Assembly (NCBI GenBank): GCA_916613615.1 | Contig: OU744735.1 | Coordinates: forward strand, 42,171,468-42,235,467 | Reading direction: 5' to 3' | Length of the DNA stretch: 64,000 bases | From: Steromphala cineraria | Taxonomy: Eukaryota; Mollusca; Gastropoda; Trochida; Trochidae | Shown: positions 1 to 14,200 of the stretch, one piece after another | Layout of the letters: every line of letters starts with the position of its first letter | Position numbering within the stretch: the stretch's first letter is position 1 | Program-made: the position numbers and the translations under genes | Notes under the pieces: generated by a model | The model's database searches: none | Told to the model about the DNA's origin: nothing | Seen by the model: only the letters and a program-made list of their open reading frames with translations

Positions 1-94
1 CTAGGATATCGATTGATCAGTTTGTCACAGGTGAAGGATATTTTTTGGAACCAATTGTGTTTCCTTTCCTAAACATATATTATGTCTTCTTCAG

Positions 95-3000
95 GAAGGA
101 ACTGTGAGAAGAACAATAACGAGTGTGCAATCAACCCGTGTCGGAATGACGCGACGTGTGTGGACGGAATCAACAACTACAAGTGTCACTGCCGACCCGG
201 ATTCACAGGTGCCGACATTACATGACTTGATTCAAAATTTACCAATTTGATGGTTTCACCAGCAAATTATGCCTGAAATATTGCCCAAGTAGCGATAAAC
301 AATAACTAAATCACTCACTTTCAAATCTCTTTTTCAAAGTAAATAATTCTGTGTTGTATGAAATTAGCCTGCATATCATCCTTGTAATTTGATAGAAACC
401 CACTTTTGTGAATAAAGATGTCTTTAACACTGTGCGTTGAGATACAGTTACCCAAAAGGAAGAACAACTTTGTAAAACTTGATTGATGGTTGTTAAGTGT
501 GATAAGAAATTTGTTCCTCAACTACAGTGTAATTATACAGATATCTAGACATGAGCAGCTTTAGTACCATTTCATGAAACTAACCAAATTTTCTTAACAT
601 CTTTGTAGTGATTAAAATTGGTTCATATATTCAATGATCGAGTCTTTAAAAATGGTTCACCAGTTATTCCTTTATATAATAAAACAAAATAAATTTGTTT
701 CTCAGGTGAACATTGTGAGAGAGACATCAACGAATGTGCCTCCGACCCATGTGCTAATGGAGGGATCTGTCAGGACCAGGAGAATGGATTCCGATGCAAT
801 TGTCCGCCCGGATACTATGATGCACTCTGTCTCTCGGACGTCAACGAGTGTGCTAGTGGCCCTTGTCTTAATGGAGGACAGTGTATCGATGGTGTCAACC
901 GGTGAGAATTAGGAGATGATTTTAAACCATATTCTAGAAAATCTCTTAAAGGGTGAAAACTAGTAAATTGAAGATCTCGTCCTATTATATCCAGGGTAAT
1001 CATTTGTAGAATAAACATTGTGCCATGAAAAAAAATCACAAATGAATGAAATGTTTAAATCAATGAGAATGTTTTACACTTTTACTTATGCTCCTTTTTA
1101 TACCCCCGCCGCTACGACGTAGTCGGGGGTATATAGCGCTCCGCGTGTCCGTCCGTGCGTGCGTGCGTGCGTGCGTCCGTCCGTCCGAAATCGTTTCCGG
1201 AGCATTACTCAAAAACTATACCACTTAGAAACTTAAAATTTGGTATGGAAGTAGCCTATATGGTGCTGTGGTGCCTTTTAGGGGTTTCAGCTCAATGGTC
1301 CAAATAATTTTTGAAATTTTGACCAAAAACGGTCCGATTTTTGGACTTTGTCTCGTTTCCGGAGCATAACTGAAAAACTATACCACTTAGAAACTTCAAA
1401 TTTGGTATGGAAGTAGCCTATATGGTGCTGTTGTGCCTTTTAGGGGTTTCAACTCAATGGTCCAAATAATTTTTGAAATTTTGACCAAAAACAGTCCGAT
1501 TTTTGGACTTTGTCTCGTTTCCGGAGCATAACTGAAAAACTATACCACTTAGAAACTTCAAATTTGGTATGGAAGTAGCCTATATGGTGCTGTTGTGCCT
1601 TTTAGGGGTTTCAGCTCAATGGTCCAAATAATTTTTGAAATTTTGACCAAAAACGGTCCGATTTTTGGACTTTGTCTCGTTTCCGGAGCATAACTGAAAA
1701 ACTATACCACTTAGAAACTTCAAATTTGGTATGGAAGTAGCCTATATGGTGCTGTTGTGCCTTTTAGGGGTTTCAGCTCAATGGTCCAAATAATTTTTGA
1801 AATCTTGACCAAAAACGGTCAAACTTTTTACTTTGTCTTGTTTCCGGAGCATATATAAATACCAAATGACTTGCACACTTCAAATTTGGTATGGAAGTAT
1901 ACAGTCGAACCTCGGATACCCAGACTCCGTATATCCATAAATCTCACCTTACAGACAAAGATTTTTTAAACATTGTGTCTATATTTCTTAAGAAAAATGA
2001 CCCAGTTAACCGGACGATTTGCTATCCGGTTCGACTGTATAGTGCTGTTGTGCCTTTTAGGGGTAATTCCAGGGTTCCCAGAATTTTATTCAAAAACTAC
2101 ATAGCCGGGGATGTTTTGAAGTGAAATAGTTTTTAGGGTTGCAAGATCATTGTGTTCTAAGTCATAATCATAAATTTTCAAATTAATGTTACGTGAAGGT
2201 GGTCAAACTACAGGCGGGGGTATGTGAGCCGCGCTCACTTTTGCCTTGTTTGAAATGCTGTTCAATATGATCTGTCTGCAGCTATGACTGCCGATGCCCG
2301 ACAGGCTACAGTGGACACAGGTGTGACTTGGACATCAACGAGTGTCTCTCAAACCCTTGCCAACATGGCGGCGTGTGCCGCGACTACGTCAATGGGTTCA
2401 CATGTGAATGTAGGCCAGGGTGGACAGGTGAGTTAGCTATCAGATCAAACGATTCTTACTTTGAGTAAAAATAGGTTTGATCAATTTGCCCCATTGAGAT
2501 TTATCAGAAACCATTGCAAAACAAAAAAATTTTCTTGACAAAGCCATTCAATAATCTGGTATGTTTGTTATATTGCTCAAGGATTCATCAACAAAGACAG
2601 CGTAACAGAAGTTGTTCAGTTTCAACTATTTTACTTTAGCTAGATATTGAATTTTAATTTCTTTTTAAGACACCTTGTGTGAGACAAACATCAATGACTG
2701 CATCAGCAACCCCTGTGTGCACGGAAAGTGTGTGGATCTGAACGACGACTACCACTGTCACTGTGACGTGCCCTACACAGGGAAGAACTGTGATGTGGAG
2801 ATGAACCCATGTGCCACGTCCCCCTGCGTCAATGCTGTGCAGTGTGTGCCCACCAACAACTACCAGGACTTTGAGTGCACCTGTTACCCTGGCTATACTG
2901 GTAGGTCTCCTGCAAATAGATCAGATTTAACATCACATCGACTCTCTAGGAGTTAATGGTCAGAGTGCTGTTCCACAAAGCAGTTACAATCGATTGTGGT

Positions 3001-6000
3001 TCAGCTGTACTAACAGATTTCACCACAATGCATAGCTGTAATAGTGATCCGGGCTTTCTCCCTGCAATAATACCAGCAGCCGTGAGTGAAATACTCTTGA
3101 AAGCGATGAAATCACCTCACCTCACCTCACCTCACCTCATCTCGCAATCAATTGTAGCCCATTGTTTTAACATAGGTTACAGTTGATTTTAGACTTATGG
3201 TCAATGTTGGTGTTTTTTTGTATGGGGCCCATTGAAATTAATTTTAGCCCTTGTTAATGTTCTAGTCTTAACTGCCAAAACTGTTTTGAAAACAAAAACC
3301 ATAATCCTTGTTCTGTGTATCCAGTAATACATCGATTAAGCTGTCCAAAGTCACTGGGTATTCCCATGTAGAGGAATTGTGATTTCTTTGTATTATTCAT
3401 CCAGAATGGTTTATCATCTATGGTTGAAGTGTTGCAGTTGAATAACAGAGTGCACTAGAATCTTCCCAATATTCTGAGCTTAAACAACATTTTCCCCCAC
3501 AATACTAATTGAACAAGTTTTCGTAAAATCTTACCTGGGACCAAATGAACTTCAGTAGATAAGGATAAAAGTACACTTTCATTTAATCACAAAGGCATTG
3601 TTGCATTTAAATTTTTTTCAGCTTCACAATACTAATTAAAGGAACTACATCATATTAAAATCTTACCTGCAACCAAATGAACTTACAGAAGATAAGGATA
3701 AAAGTACACTTTCATGTTATCACAGGGGCAGAGTAGCATTTGAATTTCTTAGAATCCATATTTAGAATGTCGGAATCAATTTCAGGGCGAAACTGTGACC
3801 ATGACATCAACGAATGTGCCGAACAGCCTCCATGCCAGAACCGAGGTCGATGCCAGAACACGGATGGTTCATACATCTGTCATTGTCCACCGGGCTACGA
3901 GGGGAAACAGTGCGAGGTCAACCCAGATGACTGCAAGCCTTGTAAGTCTATATACTAGATCTAACCTGCCTCTGAGGTTAAGGAACTTTCTTGACTATAA
4001 TCTTCGATCAACACTTGTCCAGAATTTCAAATCCTTAATTCTTCTGTTCAACACAAGAAAGACACTTATTCATAATTTTCTTGAAAATTACCCTTTGTTG
4101 ATTTGGATGGTCGAAATTCTCAAGTGTCAAACCATTAAGGCTTGGTTTCAACATTTGTTCTGTTCCTTGGCAAGTTTGGATTAGCCTGGGATGAGGAAAG
4201 CAAGTAAGAAAATGAAGCTTCATACTTGACACTTGAGAATTTCGACCATCCAAATCAACAAAGGGTAATTTTCAAGAAAATTATGAATAAGTGTCTTTCT
4301 TGTCTTGAACAGAAGAATTGAGGATTTGAAATTCTGGACAAGTGTTGATCTTTAGGTTGCAAAGATAAACTTCTCGAGGCTCAGGTTTGAGATTATTCTC
4401 AAGGAAGTTCTAACCTAGGCCAAGTCAATGACTAGTTGTATGGGACAAGCACTTGTCTTCCAACCCAAGCACCTGCTCGATATGTATAACAGGCAACTTT
4501 TATTTATCAGACACAAGTTGAATCCAGGGTACATATGAAGATCGATTCAAATTGTTATCTGATAATCAGAAGTTGAAGGACTTGAAAATCTAGATTGCAC
4601 AAGCATTTGAACCAAGATTCTAACTTAATTAAAAACCTTTAATTAGATATTGATTAACATAATAAGATGAAAATCCCTTAATCTAACTTGACCCTCAGCA
4701 AAATGCATCATGAGGACTTCTACATTAATTAGAAAGCTACCTCTCCATAGTAAGAATAAAATAATCTTGTATGTTCCTTTGCATCATGGGATAACAGTCC
4801 TAGTGTAGTCAAGAACACTAAGACTGCATGGAATACAAAATTACTGCATGAATGTAACGTTCTTTCACCTACCCAATTTTAATCAAAACTCTCAAAACCT
4901 ACTAATTTGTTTTGATTCCAGGATGCAAAACCCATGATGCAAAGCAAAGGCACCGTTTTGCTTTGTTTGCAATATGTCTAACTGTTCTCTTATCCTCAGA
5001 CCCCTGTTCAAACGGAGGCACGTGCATCGATGGAATCAACAACTACACATGCGTATGTGTCAACGGCTTTGGCGGCCATCTTTGCAAAGATGACATCAAT
5101 GAATGTGCAAGCAACCCGTGTATGAACCGCGGCACTTGCACAGACTACGTGAATTCATACACATGCACTTGCCCATCAGGCTTCAGTGGCATCCATTGTC
5201 AGATAAACGACAACGACTGTACTGCTTCGTGAGTTTTCTGATTCTTACTTCTGGCAATTTCCAATCTAAATATACGAAATTTCTCTATTCCGATGTTTTG
5301 CATAAGATGTATTGAATAAGCCACAAATCATGTGGACATTTGCAGAATATTTTAGTACTACTATATATTCTGTCTTTTGTTGTTTTATTATTTAGTGTTT
5401 TAAATCTTAACTTTTTACAGGTCACATTGAAAGGTAGAGGATAGATATTCATTTATCATTTATGTTATTTTCATTTTAAATAAAATTGAAAGTGTCAGTG
5501 TTTTTCTCTACATGAGATTCATGTTTACATGCAAACACTTACTGTTATTCCACAGATCGTGCCTGTATGGAGGAAGATGTATGGACCAGGTGAATGGGTA
5601 TCAGTGTGAATGCGCAGCCGGGTACACCGGCGTGAACTGCGAGCACCACATCAACCCATGTGACTCCAACCCCTGTCTCAACGCTGCTACTTGCAGCAAC
5701 TTGGATGGCGACTTTACATGTTACTGCCCCTATGGCTTCACTGGGCCCAGGTGTGAGGTGAGTGCATCAACACTTTGAGTTTGCAGTGAGAACATGAGGT
5801 CTTGATATGTTATCGCTGTGGCAGTTGTTCCTTGAAGGTCTTTTTATGATATTCAAATACAAACAGTGTTGTGAAGGTCACTGTTTCTGTCAAAATACTG
5901 TTTAAATTACATATTTTTCGTATTCTCATTCAAAAAGGCTCTTGAATTCTCTTCTTGACATGCCATTATAATTCTGTATATCACTTGTTGAAAGTAAAAT

Positions 6001-8233
6001 GAATGAGGATTATTTAAAGTCGTTTCTTCAATGATTGAAATATGTTTCAGTAAACCATCTAAAATACAACCACTCATTATTATTATAATATTATTTGTAT
6101 GAATGTTTCATTTAACCCTTTTTGTTATCAGGAATTCCGTGACTGGTGCAGCCAGAACCCGTGTGAGAACAGCGGCACGTGTGAGCAGGAGGCCAACACG
6201 TTCAAGTGCACCTGTGCCACCGGCTGGGTCGGGGAGTACTGTGACGTGGAGGAAGTCTCCTGTCAAGTGGTGGCCAAGAGGAGAGGTAGGCAGATCAGAG
6301 CATCGCATTCAAACCCAGACCTTAAACAAAAAAATCAGCCTGTAACCAGTGTATAAGATAAATTGGAAACCTAGCCTGTCCTGTAAATTAATTGGTTAAT
6401 TCCTTAGGGGAATATAAAGAAAATTCATCAAAAGTTACCAGTCCTGACCAAAAAGTAACCAGTCCTGACCAAAAAGTAACCAGTCCTGACCAAAAGTAGC
6501 CGGTTTAAGGCTATATTTTAAACACTGCTGAACTGATGAAAGTTTGACCTTTTTTGGAAAACATGATCCTATGTTTTTTTCATGAGTTTCTCATGAATTG
6601 TAATTTTATTCATTGTGCCTTTTTGGTGCAAGGGAGATAACCAAATAAAAATTCGGATTATTTCCCTTCCAGGTATTTCAAAGAGCCAGATCTGTCACAA
6701 CGGAGGCACATGTCATGACACTGAGGATTATCACACGTGTGCCTGTCTCCCGGGCTACACTGGCAGTTACTGCGAGACTGAAGTCGATGAGTGTGCCTCC
6801 CAACCATGTCAGAACGCCGCCACCTGCGAAGACCTTGTTGGTCGCTACATCTGCAGCTGTGCAAAGGGCTTCCAAGGCCAGAACTGTGAGTTTAACATTG
6901 ATGACTGCGCCACCAAGCCCTGTGTCAATGGGGGTACATGTCATGATGCAATCGATGACTTCAACTGCTCGTGTCCCCCTGGAACCCTGGGGTTCCTCTG
7001 TGAGATTGACGAGAAAGATTGCCTCCCAAACACATGCCACAACGGCGGGACTTGCAAAGAAGAAATTGGGACGTACAAGTGCATCTGCCCACCAGGATTT
7101 GTTGGAACAAGATGCGAGGGAGATGTTAACGAGTGTCTCTCAAATCCATGTTTCGACAGCGGAACCCAGGATTGCGTACAGCTCAACAACAGCTACCGAT
7201 GTGACTGCAAGTATGGATGGACTGGCAAGAGGTGCGATAAGCCTGTTACCTGCAGCCAGGAACCATGCAAGAATGGAGGCGTCTGTTCCACGTCAAAGGG
7301 TGTCATTAACTGCATCTGCAGTGCGGTAAGAAACCTTTCTATTCATACTGAACCATTCACATATAGGTCTTTATTGATTTTCATCAGTTCAATCTCCCAT
7401 CATGAGGTTGATACAATTTCCAGGAACTGAAGTTGCCAAGTATGGGAATATAAGCAAAATTTGACTAAAAAATGCTTGGCTATCTTTAGTGCATTAATTG
7501 TTTTTATGTGAAGTTTACAAAAACAAAATAATATGCATGACAGTTACATTGCCGCAAGGCTCCCTTAACATATCTGTAATCTGTAATGATATTGTTCCAC
7601 AGGGTTACACAGGCAACTACTGCGAAGAGACGGCTTCTGCTTGCGACAGTTCTCCATGTCTTCACGGGGCTACGTGTAAGCCGACACCTAAAGGCTACAC
7701 ATGTCTGTGCCCAGTTGGAGCAAAGGGAGACAACTGCGAGCAGGATGCAATCCAGGAGTGTCTCTCCAACCCATGCTTCAATGGAGGCAGCTGTCACGAG
7801 GATATAGGTACTTTCATATTTCCTTGTATACCAAGTGAAACTGAATTTGATATGAATACATGTATTTACAAATACTTTTCATATTTTATTTTGGTAATAA
7901 TTTTCTGCATGTGATAACAAGTTACACATTTTCAAGGATCCTGCTAGATAGGGATTTATTTGGTCAATTTCATCTAATGATAACTAGCACAAGAAACATT
8001 AATGTTGGTATGAATGCTGTAAAGTTGACATCAAAGTGTTGTAAAAAAAACATTTACACAGAAGTATGCATTTTATTTCAGGATTCTACCGGTGCCAGTG
8101 CCCGCCCACTCATAGCGGCCCCAACTGCGAGTATCCTGCTTTCGAGACCTCCACCAAGTCTGTCATCGATCAGCTCAAGAAGCATTGTGAAGACCTTGGC
8201 TGTCCTGCAAAGGCCAATAACGGAAAATGTGAT
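95..8233 (+). CDS. Notch: Notch exons 1-11: EGF-like repeats 17-36
   Basis: Twenty EGF-like modules can be read in order, each with six cysteines; most begin with an (I/V)NEC or DDC type start. Many carry the calcium-binding pattern D-I/V-N-E-C with a later aromatic, for example INECASNPC and VNECLSNPC. The thirteenth module has an unusual spacer with [11 protein letters not shown], which matches the position and character of canonical Notch EGF 29 (VSCEVAAQRQG-like in vertebrates). The last module therefore falls on EGF 36 and the first on EGF 17. By family knowledge this stretch includes the Abruptex region (EGF 24-29) but not the ligand-binding EGF 11-12, which are outside the window. Most introns are phase 1 or lie within a repeat; exon 9 (6673-7325) alone carries about five repeats. 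Exon 11 also begins LNR1. Confidence 0.93.
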
Positions 8234-11200
8234 GTAAGTATTTCTCTTCATCTAGCAGAGATGATAAGGAGTCAACTTAGCAATTTCAAGCAGGATGCAG
8301 GTTTCCTTCCTGTAGTTCCTTGATACAACAGTGCATGAAGAAAATCTTGAAAGTTCTGCAGACAGTTTATGAATAAAAATGTCTTGTTCCTACCAGGAAA
8401 CGCGCCGCTAATGGCTGAAATATTGCCCAAGCGGCGTAAAACAATAACTCAATCTCTCAAATGGTAATACACCTTCAGTCTCATGACTGTTTTGAGTGGC
8501 ATTTATGGATTATGTGGGGTGGTTTGGAAACCTTTTCTTATAATATACAGACAGCTTCTTTATTGCAAAAAAGTGTCATTCAGTGAAGATACTAAAAAAA
8601 TGTTGCCCAAGTAATAGAAGACATTATTTTAATATGAATGCTACATTATTCATGATTCAAATCAAATCTGTCTTATATATTCATATTCTATATAAATAAT
8701 GATATAATATACTTGTTACTTTTTCAAGTGAATCTTGGACATACATTGCTGACTGTTTTCAATTGCAGACTGAGTGTAACATGTTCGCATGTGACTACGA
8801 CAACAAGGAATGCTCGTATGGAATGAAGCCGTGGGCCAACTGCACTGAGGCCCGGGACGGAGTGTACTGCTGGAAAGTCTTCAAGAACGGTGTCTGCAAC
8901 CAGCAGTGCAACAACCAGGACTGTCTCTACGATGGTTTTGAGTGTGAGGATTACGTCCCAGAGTGCACACCAATCTACGACCAGTACTGTCGTCTCAACT
9001 ACCAGAATGGGCGATGTGATCACGGCTGTAACACAGAGGAGTGTGAATGGGATGGTTTAGATTGCGACGATACGCCGGCAAAGATAGCTAGGGGAAGTAT
9101 TGTGATTATCGTGCTGGTTGAACCTGACCACTTCCGCAACATCTCAATGGAGTTCTTGCGTCAACTGGGCCACATTCTGCGTGCAGTTTTAAGGATCAAG
9201 AAAGACCCTCAGGGCAGGCAGATGATCTACCCATGGAAGGAGGATGAGGATGAGACCACAACCAGAGTCAAGCGCTTCATCACGGATCTCTTCCATGTGC
9301 ATTCAAGTAGGAGGATGAAACGTGCTACACGCACAGGGTAAATACCTCTCATTGCTTTGCCACATTTCTTGAATTCTTGAAAGAAGTGATTCTTTCATTC
9401 TTGTTTTGTCTTAGAAAAAAATCATTTGAAACCTAAATGTCAAGGATAAGAGACCCCCAAATAAAAAAATCTTAGGCATTCATCTTATAACAACTAACTT
9501 AATCATATTTCTAGATTTATTTTTCGAATTTCTAGATCTTGCAAATAAATATTACTAACTATTCACAGAACTGAAGTCCATCTGGAGATCGACTACCGCA
9601 AATGCTACGAAGTTACACCTGGCCGATGTTTCAAGGATGCCGATCCTGCAGCCCAGTTTATTGCAGCGGCTCTTCAGACAGGCTTCCAAACTAATGCGCC
9701 AATTAAAAGTGTATCGTCTACAGACGATGTCAAACCACCTGAGACTACCATCGAGTATATGTGGATCGTGGCTGGTTGTGGGGCAGTACTCTTCATCACC
9801 CTGGCTGTTATTGTGGTGATATCTCGGAGGACGGAGAGAGCTGTCACCTGGTTCCCGGAGGGTTTCTTCAGACGTAGTGATGACTCCAAACCTAGAGCGA
9901 GGAACAGGAAGGGACCTGATGGAGAGGAAATGCAGTGAGTATTATCATTTGGCTTCTTGATGGGGATTAAGTAATCTGTACAGTAAACCTAGCCTCAATA
10001 TTACCCGTTTCTCTCCTATACTGAGTCTTGAAAGGCCTAGTAGAGGGTCGCGTCAGCCCATGTATCGAATTGACCAATCAGAACTCATCTTACCAAGCCG
10101 CATTAGTCTGTCTTCGCATGTATAACGTTGGGGGTCATAGGTTGCAGAAAGGTCGGCTGACGCGACCCTCTATTAGGCTTTTCTTGACTCGGTATAGGAG
10201 TGAAACGGATAATATTGAGGCTAGGTTTACTTAGACTGCTAATCTGTAGGTTTTGTTACATTTTTATCCCACCTGTATGTAATACCGTGGGATATAGTCA
10301 TCACCCTGTCGGTCTGTATGTCCGTCTGTCCGTCCGTCTGTAATCATTTCGTTTCCGGAGCAGAACTCAAAAACCGGTCCACATATCTTTCTGAAACTTT
10401 ACATGTGTATTGCCCACCTACTGAAGTGGTGCCTTTTGATATTTTCACATTTCTGAAAATTTTATTTTTTATTATTGCCACGGAAACGGCTCTTATGTGG
10501 ACTCTGTTCATGAAAGGTTTCGTTTCATATATATTAGCTTATACTATTATGAACCTTGCTTGACAAATTTACAATTATCTTTCAAAGGTTTACATCTTAC
10601 GATCATGTGGAACCGGTGGGATATGTCATCTTCTGATGACTCTTGTTTTAGATTTTTGTGATCAAGGACATGTTCTTTTTTTGATGAAGTGGCATGGATT
10701 GGTTGTGAACACTGTGAATATCATAAACATATTTGTTCACCCTTAAGATATTCTTGATCGTCTATGAGAAATTTGTAAGTTTTGTGTGAACCTTTATACA
10801 AATTTTTTATAGTTTTAATGTCCAGTTTTCAACTTGGACATGCTTTATCTTCAGAATTATTTTTGATGAAGTGTCATGGATTGAACACTGTGAACATCAC
10901 ATAAAACTTACATCCTTAAGTTACTATGTCGCCTATCTCTACCATTGTTGCTTAATTAGAGGAAGCTTGAAACAACTTAATTACCCTAATCAAATAACAC
11001 ATCAACTTACATTACTGATTGTCTTCCCTCTTCTTAGTGACATCCAAAAGTCGCACCAAGCTCAGCTGGACAAGATGGACGCCAACGAGAACCATGCGTC
11101 TCCGCCGCTAGGGGAATGCTGGGAAGATGAGGAGGAAGACCAGCCCCAGCGGAAGAGACAGAAGGTGGGGAGAAATTTAATTTCTTTAATTTATTTTTTG

Positions 11201-14200
11201 TAAGGTGAAAGAAATTTTACATGTAACAATTTGATTTTGACATCTTGAATGTGTTTGAACTAATATGGAAAGAGCCTTTTCATTGTTCTGTCAAGCTGTG
11301 ATAGCTAACATAGTACTCAAATTGCGCTATAACATTACTTCCTCACTTGATCTGTCTTGTGTCCAAGATCTCTCCTTAGACTAAGTTTTATCAATGATCT
11401 TCCTCTCCCCCCAGATTGACCGCCGCTTTGAGGAGGTTGACCAAGCAGTGTGTATGGACTTTGACCAGGGAGACACCAGACAGTGGACCCAGCAGCATCT
11501 GGATGCAGCCAACATCCCCAAACCTTCCATCTTGGCCCTTACCCCGCCCCAGGGAGATGATCTCGTCGACAACAAGAATGTGGATGTCCGTGGACCCGGT
11601 AAGCAAAATATGATGACAGAGGAATTTAATACCATAAATTTAGCGTAGAGGATTGTCAGGACTGGTTTGCTTACATTCATGATTGGAGAACTGATGGTGT
11701 AATTGCACAGGGAAAGATAAAGATAAAATCTTGCTCCATGTTCATGCTTGTTTGTACAATATGTATAATACATAGCCACAATAGTGTTGGGGGCTTTCTC
11801 CCTGCAATAATACTAGCAGCCATTATATAAGTGAAATACTCTTGAAAGCTGTGATAAACCCAATATCACCTCACACCTCATCTAGATAGCTGGTGCAAAG
11901 AAAGCTGTGATATATTTGATATGTGCACTTGTACAAATATCAATTTTGATTGACTCTTGCTTGGGTATCACAAACATTGAAATGAATTTATATTACACTG
12001 GTACTAATCTTCTTCTCATCTCATATCCCTCGTCAAGATGGGTTCACACCGCTGATGCTGGCGTCATTCCGAGGAGGTGGGATGGAGGCTGGGTGTGACG
12101 AGGACTCGGGATCAGGATCAGGTTCAGGGGACAGCGCAGAAGGGGAGGACCGATCCACCGACATCATCACCAGTCTCCTCATGCAAGGGGCAGCCATCAA
12201 TGCTCAGACAGACCGTACAGGGGAGACCTCACTACATCTAGCGGCCAGATATGCTCGGGCTGATGCCGCCAAGACGTTGTTAGATGCGGGTGCTGACCCC
12301 AACACACAGGACAGCACCGGACGAACGCCGCTCCACACCGCCGTGGCTGCTGATGCTCAGGGGGTCTTCCAGGTGAGAAGATATTTACTTGAATTTTAAT
12401 TTTTGTGGTGGGGGAAAATTTGTTGTTTTAGAATTAGGCTATTTATCATCCTTGTTCAAAATCATGTAGCTCAAGTACAAGAAATGATCCTGCAGGATAT
12501 AAAAACAGTTTTGATTTCTATGAATATTAATGCACAAGCACATGACTTATTTCAGAGGATTAATGTAAGATATTATGATTTGAGTTTTGATAGCTGTCAA
12601 TCGATATAATACTTATTTCAATTACAAAAATCCTTTCCAGATACTATTGAGGAACCGTTCTACAAACCTTAATGCCAGAATGCATGATGGGACAACCCCT
12701 TTGATCCTCGCAGCGCGATTGGCTATCGAGGGAGTGGTGGAAGATCTCATCAATGCAGATGCTGATATCAATGCTGCTGATAATAACAGTAAGATTTTCT
12801 TTTTGTCTTTATAAGAATTTGTAAATATTTACTGGAAATACTGGAAATGTTCTAAACTGGAAATAACACAAAAAAGTACTTTTTCTTTGTACCATATGGC
12901 TTATTTTGAGCTTTGAGAATGTCATTCTGTCTACATATTGAATAATTTGCATTTTATGATTTTGAAATATAACTAAATCTTGTTTTTAGGCAAGACAGCA
13001 CTTCACTGGGCCTCTGCTGTGAATAACACGGAAGCAACAGTGACCCTGCTGCAGCACAATGCTAACAGAGACGCACAGGACAACAAGGTATTTCTTTCTT
13101 CACTTTATTCACCACTAATGGCTGCAATACTGCCCAATCGGCTTGAAACAATAACTCTCTCACTCATACTTCACTTTCTGATTTTGTTTTATATTTGAGT
13201 TTAAGACTTGAATTTACACTATATGTTTTCAATAATTGATAATATTTCAATCTTGATAAATTAGCTTTTCCTGTTGTCATTTCATTTCCACCTCCATTCT
13301 GATTACAGGATGAAACCCCTCTGTTCCTTGCTGCCCGTGAAGGAAGTTACGAGACAGCGCAGATACTCTTGGACCACTACGCTAACCGTGACATCACTGA
13401 CCACATGGACCGACTCCCAAGTCAAGTGGCTTATGAGCGGCGACATGGTGATATTGTACAGTTGCTGGATGAATACAAAGTGAATAGTCCATCCGCTAAC
13501 GGACACATGGCCAATGGGAACACACCCTCCCCATCATTAGCATTCATGCCCCATATGAATGGTAAACACGGCAAACAAAAGGGACGTAAGAACTCGAAGC
13601 AGCATGGACCTTTATCACCTTCTGGGAAACCCAATGGGATGCCACAAGGCAAGTCCAAATCCAGGAAAAAGAAGTCCACATCAACATCCAATGAGTCTTC
13701 ATCAGTTGGGACAGTTTCACCTGGGACATCTCTCGACTCACAGTCACCTCACAGCTATGAGTTGACGTCGCCAAGATATGAAAATGCAGTTGTCGCAATG
13801 TCACAACCTCTCCATGCACTGGACGATCCTCAAATGGGAGCAATACAGGCACTTCATGTGAACGACCTGTCTGCGATGTCAAACCACTACAATGGCGCGA
13901 CGGGTCAGGATCTGGGAGGGTGGTTGGAGCATCATGCATCTCAACAACATCACCTCACCAACAGTCCTCCCACATCACAGTCTGGGGGAAGCCCCCTTGG
14001 GCATGGCATACCGTCGCCCATCAAACCCAAGAACCTTCCCACATCACCTAGCCACATGCAGGCAATGCAGCAACATGCACAGCAAAACCGCGTCCAGAGT
14101 AATGTAATGAACAGAGGCCAAGGTCACTCAGACTATGCCTACGCTCCCACCGATGGACATCATGCCATGTCAACAATGTACCCAACATCAGATGGTTGTC

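Noticed and set aside
4035..4253. Small open frames on both strands in Notch intron 5
   Set aside because: They mirror each other because the region is an inverted repeat; no gene.
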